A stretch of 64,000 nt of DNA from contig JASFYN010000003.1 in assembly GCA_030055615.1 (NCBI GenBank), positions 62,001 to 126,000 on the forward strand. Direction: 5' to 3'. Numbering within the stretch: position 1 is the stretch's first letter; each line of letters starts with the position of its first letter. Origin of the DNA: Methanothermobacter sp. GTDB lineage: Archaea > Methanobacteriota > Methanobacteria > Methanobacteriales > DSM-23052. Made by a program: the position numbers and the translations under genes. Shown one piece after another: positions 57,552 through 64,000 of this stretch. The notes below the pieces were generated by a model. That model had not been told where the DNA came from. It saw only the letters and a program-made list of their open reading frames with translations, and ran no database searches.

Positions 57552-60500
57552 ATGGTACATATCCTCCTTGTAAGTAGAGATACCCACATCACTGAACTTA
57601 TAAGATCTTGTGGATATGATCCTATCATAGCAGATAGTGAAGAAGATATTCTCGAAGCTGAATCAAAAGCTGGACTTATTATAATCGACACATCAAAGCC
57701 CACAATCAACAAAAGAAAAGCCATCAACTTGGTAAAAAAATCCAATCTACCCATCATACTAGTCACAGAACCTCTAGAGGAGAGGACAACACAAGGTATA
57801 AAAGTGGCAGCACATCTCAAAAAACCAATAGATCCACAACAGTTCATAAACGTTGTAAAAACGGGCCTTTTCAAGTATAAAATGGAAAGATTATTTCTGG
57901 ATAATGAGCAGATATACCAGCATATAATTAACACAAGCTTAGAGGGCATTTGCATTTTCGACAATTCAGGAAACATATTATATTGTAACAAACAACTAGG
58001 GAAATTTCTAGAGTGTCAGCCAAGCGAACTTATAGGAAAAAATATTCTAGAAATTGTACACCCAAATGATAAAGTGATCGTCGAAAGAATACTCAATCTC
58101 TGCAGAAAAGGGATGCAGGGAAAACAGGAGATACGCTTTATCAAAAACAATGGGAAACCATGCTGGTTATTATTTTCTGGAACACCAATAATAGAAGATT
58201 CTGCCTTCAAGGGCGGATTCTGCATGTTCACAGATATAACGGGACAGAAAATACTCGAAGAAGAACTTATAAGGACCACCAAGTTCCTCACACTCCTAAA
58301 CAAGGTCAACAATTCCATAATAAAATCCAGGAACATAGAAGAAATGATCCAAAGAGTATGCAATATACTCGCTGAATACAGACCATACAAATATATCGGC
58401 GTATTAGACAAGGATCATAAGCCAATCCATGAAATCGGAGAAAGACCCGCCAAATTCGAAAACATCCTAAAATTACGTGTAAAGGATAAACTATGGGGTC
58501 TGCTCGGCATAAAAGGAAACCTTGAACCTGAAGAACTAGCCATACTAGAGGAGATAGCATCCACACTCTCATTCACAATAGAAAAAATGCTAGCAGAGAA
58601 AAAATTAAGAGAAAACGAACTTGAATATAGAGAACTCTTCGAAAGTGCAGGTGACGCGCTATTCATCATGAAAAAGAACACTATAATAACTTGTAACAAG
58701 AAAGCCCTCAAACTTTTCCAGGCAAAACCTAAGGATATAATAGGCAAACACCCATGGGAATTATCGCCAAAATACCAAGAAGGCGGAGAAAAGTCAGAAA
58801 TTAAAGCCAAAAAATTAATAAGAGAGACCATCAGAGAAGGTGAAAGACAATTCATGTGGATTCACAAGAAAAAGACTGGAGAACCATTTTATGCCCATGT
58901 ATCTCTCACATATCATCCCCACAGAGGCCAAATCATAGCAGCCATACGTGATATAACAGGCCAAGTAGAGATGGAAAAACTTTTAAAAGCAGAGCACCGG
59001 AAATTCAAGGATCTTATAAACTCATTACCCGATGCAATTTTTGCAGTGGATAAAAAAGGGCGCATCATAGCATGGAACAAGGAGATAGAGAAGATGACAG
59101 GAACCCCCGCAGAGGAGATGCTAGGAAGAGGCGGCCACGCATATAGCATACCATTCTATGGGAAACCCAGACCAGCACTCCTCGACCTACTGTTTCAAGA
59201 TCTACCAGAGATAGAAAAATTTTATGAAAATGTTAGACGCGAAGGCCACAACATCTACGGTGAAATTTACCTTCCAAACATTTACAATGGACGCGGAGGC
59301 CACCTACAACTTAAAGTCTCACCATTATATGACGAAAAAGGCGATATAACAGGGGCAATCGAAATCATAAGGGATATAACTCCCCTCAAAATCACGGAGA
59401 GGAAATTAAGAGCAGAACTGATGGTCACAAGTACCATAAGTAGATTATACCCTGTGATAGTATCGCCAAAAGCGACAAAAAAGAAATTGGCCAATAAAAT
59501 CCTCACAGAACTTTTAAAAATCACAGGAAGCAGTGGGGGGTTCATCACATTCAAGGGTGAAATCCTCGCATCCAAAGGAAAATGTAAAAACCCAGAATCC
59601 ACACCAATCAGTATAGGAGATGAAATAATCGGCCACATCAGCCTAGAAAAGGACAAAGGCTTTAATAAATTTGATATTAAAGTTATTAAAAGGTTTGTTG
59701 AATATTTTGGACTTGCAATTCACCGCATAGAATACGAAAAAAGGCTTATAAAACACCAAGCAAAGCTGAACATACTTAACAAGGTCTTAAAAGCATCAAA
59801 AACAGATAAAATAGAAAATTTCCTCACAAGTATACTTGATATCATAATAGATGATCTAAAATTTGAAAGTGGAAGCATCATAGTTAATGGAAAAATAATA
59901 TACAAGAGAGGATCCATCATACCAAAAAAGGAGATCCCAGAACATACCATCCTTAAAAAGGAGGGTGGAAAGAAAGTCCTCATGATACCTCTAAAGTTCC
60001 AAGGGGACATATTTGGTGTGATAGAAGCCTATACTAGCAATAAAACGCCTAAAATGGAATTTATCAGATTATTTGCTGATGAAATAAATGAAGCTATTTC
60101 GAAGATAATAACCCAGATGAACCTCCAACAGTCACTCCATGAAAAGGAGGCTCTGCTAAAGGAAGTTCACCATCGCGTGAAAAATAACCTACAAGTCATA
60201 TCAAGTCTATTATCATTACAGGCTAAATATTGTGGAAATGAGGAAGTGAAAAATATCCTAGCAGACAGCCAAGCAAGGATAAAATCCCTAGCACTAGTAC
60301 ATGAGAAACTTTACAAGACAGAAAACATAACCAATATAAATTCCAAAGACTACCTGGAAAGTCTTGCACGAGACCTTATAAACTTCCAAGCCCCAAGACC
60401 AATAAAAATACGCCTAGAAACCGATATAGATGATATACCCCTTGAAATGGACAAGTGCATACCCCTTGGACTCATAACAAACGAACTTGTAATGAACTCC

Positions 60501-60737
60501 CTAAAACATGCTTTCCCAGAAAAAGAAGGGATAATAACCGTGAAATTTAAATGCCAAGAAAATAAATGCAACCTTGAAATATCAGATAATGGTAAGGGCC
60601 TGCCAGAAGATTTTGACATAGAAAGATTATCATCCCTTGGCCTGCAGATCGTTCTAGGCCTTGTAAGACAATTGGATGGAGAACTCAAGATAGAATCAGA
60701 TGGTGGGACATCATTCATTATGGACTTCCCACTCTAG
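57552..60737 (+). CDS. large multi-sensor histidine kinase with degenerate receiver domain
   Basis: 1061 residues, apparently soluble. A receiver-like domain (1-115) keeps Asp46 (LIIIDTSKP), but the usual acidic pair is reduced to SRD. Three PAS domains follow (about 115-235, 370-480 and 490-620), interspersed with GAF-like regions (about 245-350, 640-735 and 750-860). The kinase core is of the HisKA_2 type: EVHHRVKNNLQVISSLLSLQ with His near 872, N-box NELVMNSLKHAF and G-box DNGKGLPEDF. Signals are unknown. Its 3' end overlaps the convergent gene by 27 bp. Confidence 0.82.
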   Translation: MVHILLVSRDTHITELIRSCGYDPIIADSEEDILEAESKAGLIIIDTSKPTINKRKAINLVKKSNLPIILVTEPLEERTTQGIKVAAHLKKPIDPQQFINVVKTGLFKYKMERLFLDNEQIYQHIINTSLEGICIFDNSGNILYCNKQLGKFLECQPSELIGKNILEIVHPNDKVIVERILNLCRKGMQGKQEIRFIKNNGKPCWLLFSGTPIIEDSAFKGGFCMFTDITGQKILEEELIRTTKFLTLLNKVNNSIIKSRNIEEMIQRVCNILAEYRPYKYIGVLDKDHKPIHEIGERPAKFENILKLRVKDKLWGLLGIKGNLEPEELAILEEIASTLSFTIEKMLAEKKLRENELEYRELFESAGDALFIMKKNTIITCNKKALKLFQAKPKDIIGKHPWELSPKYQEGGEKSEIKAKKLIRETIREGERQFMWIHKKKTGEPFYAHVSLTYHPHRGQIIAAIRDITGQVEMEKLLKAEHRKFKDLINSLPDAIFAVDKKGRIIAWNKEIEKMTGTPAEEMLGRGGHAYSIPFYGKPRPALLDLLFQDLPEIEKFYENVRREGHNIYGEIYLPNIYNGRGGHLQLKVSPLYDEKGDITGAIEIIRDITPLKITERKLRAELMVTSTISRLYPVIVSPKATKKKLANKILTELLKITGSSGGFITFKGEILASKGKCKNPESTPISIGDEIIGHISLEKDKGFNKFDIKVIKRFVEYFGLAIHRIEYEKRLIKHQAKLNILNKVLKASKTDKIENFLTSILDIIIDDLKFESGSIIVNGKIIYKRGSIIPKKEIPEHTILKKEGGKKVLMIPLKFQGDIFGVIEAYTSNKTPKMEFIRLFADEINEAISKIITQMNLQQSLHEKEALLKEVHHRVKNNLQVISSLLSLQAKYCGNEEVKNILADSQARIKSLALVHEKLYKTENITNINSKDYLESLARDLINFQAPRPIKIRLETDIDDIPLEMDKCIPLGLITNELVMNSLKHAFPEKEGIITVKFKCQENKCNLEISDNGKGLPEDFDIERLSSLGLQIVLGLVRQLDGELKIESDGGTSFIMDFPL

Positions 60738-61976
60738 CCTCCCCCTTAAAGTTTCTAAAAGTATGCTCTTTTCAATTCTTGTAATGAAAACCCTCATCTT
60801 TAAAAGCTGATCAGGGTTTGTTGATATGCCATCCACGCCCATTCTTATAAGTTTTTCCACAATATTATAATCTGTTGCAGCATACCCTGCTATACAAGTT
60901 TTTATTCCCTCCCTAGAACATATTCTAATAACATTCTCTACGAGTCCAAGAAGGGCCGGATGGGTTAAATCGAATAGTTTTGCAACCCTCACACCCCTCC
61001 TGTCCACTGCTAGGGTGCACATGGCAAGATCGCTCATACCAATAGATACAAAATCAAGACCATAACCTATAAATTCCCTAATTTGTAAAGCGGCTGATGG
61101 CGTCTCCACTGATAACCCAACTTCAAGGTCACGGTGAGGTTTCAAACCACACTCTTCTAATATTTTCTTAGCGGACAAATATTCGCTCCCATCCCTTACA
61201 AAAGGGAACTTGAGGCCAAGGTTGGAATACCCATCATCTATAAGCTCTTTTATCGCCATGAACTCTGCCTTTAGCACTTCAATGTCCCTAAGATCCTTGT
61301 ATATGCCCCTGAAGCCAAGTAGTGGGTTTGGTTCTTCTGGTTCCACATCCCCCCCTTGGAGGTTCCTTAACTCATCAGTAGGGATGTCAAATGTTCTAAA
61401 CCATACAGGCTTAGGATAAAAGGATTCGAGGACGAACTCAAGACCCTTTTTCAGAACATCAGTTAACCTACCCTCCTCCAAGAGCCTATAAGGGTGTTTA
61501 CCTGTTTCTATAACCATATGCTCTATCCTAACAGATCCTATACCATCAGCATAATCTGCTATTCTATCAGCGATTGATGGTATATTCAAGTTCGTCATTA
61601 GAGTGGTTGCAGTCTCCTCAAGTGGCAGCTCCTCTATGATTTCCTCCCATTCCATCACACCCTCATAAATGTTACCAGTTTTACCATCAACTGTAACCAC
61701 CATATCATCCTCTAGGATCTGGGTGGCTTTCTCAGTCCCTACTACACATGGTATTTTCAGTTCTCGGAGTGTGATGGCAACATGACTTGTGAGGCCACCA
61801 TAGTCTGTTACAACAGCCCCTACCCTTTTTAGTTTTGGGAGCATGTCCCTTGATACTCTTTGCGTTACTATGATCTCCCCACCTTCAATAGACATCATAT
61901 CCTCGAAGGATTCTATCTTTTTCACCCGTCCACTTCTAATATAAGGGCTGGCCCCTATACCCTTGATGAGTTCCAT
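60711..61976 (-). CDS. PEP-utilising enzyme lacking the ATP-grasp domain
   Basis: 421 residues: a swivelling phosphohistidine domain with GAVVTDYGGLTSHVAITLRE (His in TSH), then a PEP/pyruvate TIM barrel containing NPLLGFRGI and SIGMSDLAMCTLAVDRRG. PEP synthase is about 750 residues and begins with an ATP-grasp domain, which is absent here. It may work with a separate ATP-grasp protein, or phosphoryl may come from elsewhere. The ATG at 61976 begins the swivelling domain directly. Confidence 0.75.
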   Translation of the reverse strand: MELIKGIGASPYIRSGRVKKIESFEDMMSIEGGEIIVTQRVSRDMLPKLKRVGAVVTDYGGLTSHVAITLRELKIPCVVGTEKATQILEDDMVVTVDGKTGNIYEGVMEWEEIIEELPLEETATTLMTNLNIPSIADRIADYADGIGSVRIEHMVIETGKHPYRLLEEGRLTDVLKKGLEFVLESFYPKPVWFRTFDIPTDELRNLQGGDVEPEEPNPLLGFRGIYKDLRDIEVLKAEFMAIKELIDDGYSNLGLKFPFVRDGSEYLSAKKILEECGLKPHRDLEVGLSVETPSAALQIREFIGYGLDFVSIGMSDLAMCTLAVDRRGVRVAKLFDLTHPALLGLVENVIRICSREGIKTCIAGYAATDYNIVEKLIRMGVDGISTNPDQLLKMRVFITRIEKSILLETLRGRLEWEVHNE

Positions 61977-62014
61977 ATTTCCATTTATGTAAATTCTGAT
62001 AAAAAAGGATATTG

Positions 62015-62875
62015 TTAATATTCAATGTAGTGGAACTTCTTCTCGATTAGGAAAACTATGAAGAACCCGATGATAGCTATTATAACTGCGAAGATCAACG
62101 AAGGTGTTGATTGTATGATGGACATTTTACTATATGGGAGTCTCAGGGTTCCTATCATTAAGCCTACAAGGAATGCCATTGTCACGGCCTCATGGTTCCT
62201 GAGGAGATAGTCAAGGAACCTGGAAAAGCTTATGATCCCGATAGCCGCGCCTCCGATGAATGTTATAATATCTGGGATTGAGAACTTGGCAAGAGCTCTG
62301 AGCATGTATTCATACTGGTTAAGGAGTAATAACATGAAAGCTCCTGAAATCCCTGGTAGTATCATCGCACATATGGCAATAGCCCCTGAAATGAATATTA
62401 TGGGTAGGCTATGGTTTGCCTGGATAGGATTTAAGCCCACAAAGAAAAAGGCAAACAAGAATCCCATGATAGCTGAGATGAGATTTTTTAATGAAAAACC
62501 ATCTATTCTATTGAAGACTAAATAAGCTGAGGCTAATATAAGCCCTAGGAAGAATGAGTAAGTGTATGCCACATAATGGGTTATGAGGAACGATATAATC
62601 CTTGATATTGTTAAAATGGCCGTTCCTATCCCGAGAAGGAGTGGTATGAATAATTCGAAGTCTATTTCTTTTTTAGCCAATTTTATGGAAGATTCAAACT
62701 CGGCTTTGAGGAGGGGTTTTAGGAATCTGAATCTGATTTTACTTATAGCATGGACTAATCTTTCATATATTCCGGTTATAAGTGCCATTGTCCCCCCTGA
62801 GACTCCTGGGATCGTATCAGCTGTGCCCATGAGAAAACCCCTCAAAAATATTCCAATGAAACTTGCAATCCCCAT
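62015..62875 (-). CDS. DUF368 membrane protein, polyprenyl-phosphate translocase-like
   Basis: 286 residues with about eight transmembrane helices. RGFLMGTADTIPGVSGGTMA and the repeated MILPGISGAFMLLLLNQYEY are the paired DUF368 signatures. Bacterial DUF368 proteins were recently shown to recycle undecaprenyl phosphate across the membrane. In this cell a dolichol-type carrier is the plausible substrate, which is inference. Confidence 0.82.
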   Translation of the reverse strand: MGIASFIGIFLRGFLMGTADTIPGVSGGTMALITGIYERLVHAISKIRFRFLKPLLKAEFESSIKLAKKEIDFELFIPLLLGIGTAILTISRIISFLITHYVAYTYSFFLGLILASAYLVFNRIDGFSLKNLISAIMGFLFAFFFVGLNPIQANHSLPIIFISGAIAICAMILPGISGAFMLLLLNQYEYMLRALAKFSIPDIITFIGGAAIGIISFSRFLDYLLRNHEAVTMAFLVGLMIGTLRLPYSKMSIIQSTPSLIFAVIIAIIGFFIVFLIEKKFHYIEY

Positions 62876-62978
62876 ATTTTAACCTCCTCAACATTATAAG
62901 GTTACACCATGCCAATAATATGTAGGTAAGCTGCAACCCCCTTTTACAATAATTCTCCACATAATATTATACTTTTTT

Positions 62979-64000
62979 TTATCCGATCTTTTCGACTTCA
63001 AGGAACCTTTCACCTGCAATTCTAACCGTCAAAGCGCCAAGGGGTGCTGTGAATATTATTGACAGTACAGCCATGGCCAATATCAATTCCCCGTGGGCCA
63101 CCCCCATGGATAATGGTATTGCACCTATGGCGGCTTGTACTGTCGCCTTTGGTATATATGCGAATATGCAGAATATCCTTTCCTTTAAATTTAATTGCGT
63201 GCCCAAAAGTGATATGTAGACGCCAAGGCTCCTCCCTAAAAGTCCTATGACAATAATCGCAATACCTATAAAACCGGCTTTTACGAGAAGGTTGAGGTCA
63301 ACTTGCGCGCCTACAAGGACAAAGAGGAGTATCTCGGCGAATATCCATATTTTATTAAATTTCTTTGACAATTTTAATCCAACTTCAGGCATTTTCTCCA
63401 ATATTACAAGGCCTATGACCATGACACCTACGAGTGCTGCGATAGGAATGTATGAATTGAGAATGTCTCCCATATTCTTAAGGAGGATTGCTGTCGCAAG
63501 GACTATGAGGGTCTTCTCACTATCTCTTATCTTGAATCTCTTGAAAACTTGGATGAGGAGAAAACCCATGACAACTCCTCCCAGTATACCTAAAAGTATA
63601 GATAAAGGTACTCCCAAAATTTCCTTCACGATATTTATCTCTTTTCCTGTGTAGATTCCAAGGAATATTGAAAATATTGTTATTGAAATGACATCATCTA
63701 TTGAAGCTCCTGTGAGGATTAATGTTGGTATGCCTTTGGCTGTTCCCATCCGCCGTTCAATAAATGATAACATTTGAGGGACTATAACTGCCGGAGAGAC
63801 AGCTGCTATGACAAATCCAAGTATACCAGCTTCTACTAAAGGCAGACCCAATAAAAGGGAAGCTATTATCATTATGGTGAAACCTTCAATGCAATCAGGG
63901 ATGAAGCTCATCTTAACTGCGGCCATCCCAGCCTTCCTAAGACTTTCAATGTTTATGCCGAAGCCAGCTCTTAACAAGATTATTATGAGGGCTATGATCC
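62979..64000 (-). CDS. cation:proton antiporter, CPA2 family, 5' end beyond window
   Basis: The frame is open to the window edge (reading ...IALIIILLRAGFGINIESLR), so the N-terminus is missing. About 340 residues with at least nine transmembrane helices remain. The motif ILTGASIDDVISITIFSI carries the Asp-Asp pair of electrogenic Na+/H+ antiporters of the NapA/KefB type. The C-terminus ends soon after the last helix, with no RCK/TrkA domain. A TTG inside the frame at 63977 is not taken as the start. Confidence 0.8.
   Translation of the reverse strand, partial: IIALIIILLRAGFGINIESLRKAGMAAVKMSFIPDCIEGFTIMIIASLLLGLPLVEAGILGFVIAAVSPAVIVPQMLSFIERRMGTAKGIPTLILTGASIDDVISITIFSIFLGIYTGKEINIVKEILGVPLSILLGILGGVVMGFLLIQVFKRFKIRDSEKTLIVLATAILLKNMGDILNSYIPIAALVGVMVIGLVILEKMPEVGLKLSKKFNKIWIFAEILLFVLVGAQVDLNLLVKAGFIGIAIIVIGLLGRSLGVYISLLGTQLNLKERIFCIFAYIPKATVQAAIGAIPLSMGVAHGELILAMAVLSIIFTAPLGALTVRIAGERFLEVEKIG

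Overview
The window looks like a chromosomal segment of a hydrogenotrophic methanogen of the order Methanobacteriales, most likely Methanothermobacter or a close relative. The signs are lineage-specific. They include an Ftr paralogue, the McrA-activation ATPase AtwA, methanofuran biosynthesis (MfnB), and archaeal GMP synthase split into two subunits. There are also pseudomurein-binding repeats, which imply a pseudomurein wall, class III signal peptides, TATA boxes about 25-30 bp upstream of starts, and many TTG/GTG starts with GGAGG or GGTGA ribosome sites. The gene order of several blocks matches what I remember of M. thermautotrophicus (UPF0280 to guaA; UPF0200/UPF0201; pyrG-apgM-hom; cbiT-ubiX-HD-moaE-nadM-atwA). 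That is memory, not a search. No rRNA, tRNA, CRISPR array or intact insertion sequence was recognised.

Layout. 1-15.2 kb: metabolic and RNA-modification genes. These are a UPF0280 fragment, geranylgeranyl reductase, tRNA m2G10 methyltransferase, citramalate synthase, the KEOPS subunit Cgi121, a PLP enzyme, an Nre repair protein, a GAF-type methionine sulfoxide reductase, a U32 peptidase, GMP synthase, a Trm14-like methyltransferase, a REC-PAS regulator paired with a KaiC-like ATPase, and an M42 peptidase. 15.2-17.6 kb: coenzyme A synthesis (phosphopantoate-beta-alanine ligase), UPF0200, UPF0201 and diphthamide synthase. 17.6-26.3 kb: a surface-structure locus of six pilin-like proteins, a PepSY protein, membrane proteins and a prepilin peptidase. 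26.3-35.4 kb: pyrG, apgM, hom, an ACT protein, gatC, asnB, a flavin-binding protein, a P1B ATPase and a PfkB kinase.

35.4-37.7 kb holds what looks like the two ends of the energy-converting hydrogenase A (eha) operon. An EhaA-like membrane protein is followed directly by an EhaR-like HAD protein and an Ftr-II-like protein, with none of the hydrogenase core genes between them. 37.9-45.3 kb: envelope and glycan genes (DUF1616, nucleotide-sugar epimerase, GT2, flippase-like protein, and a pseudomurein-binding transglutaminase-fold protein). These are separated by unusually long, decayed, partly repetitive intergenic DNA. 45.3-50.5 kb: a LutA/LutB-like iron-sulfur pair, mfnB, guaB, mobA and a standalone pseudomurein-binding-repeat protein. 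50.6-57.5 kb: cofactor genes (cbiT, ubiX, moaE, nadM), then atwA, a flavoprotein and a universal stress protein. 57.5-64 kb: a very large hybrid histidine kinase, a PEP-synthase-like protein lacking its ATP-grasp half, a DUF368 lipid-carrier translocase and a cation/proton antiporter cut by the window edge.

The most unusual items are the collapsed eha locus, the pilin-like operon built around D/E-E-R-G processing sites, two genes whose only sensible start appears to be a non-standard AUU/AUC/AUA codon, and the degenerate intergenic repeats at 40-45 kb.
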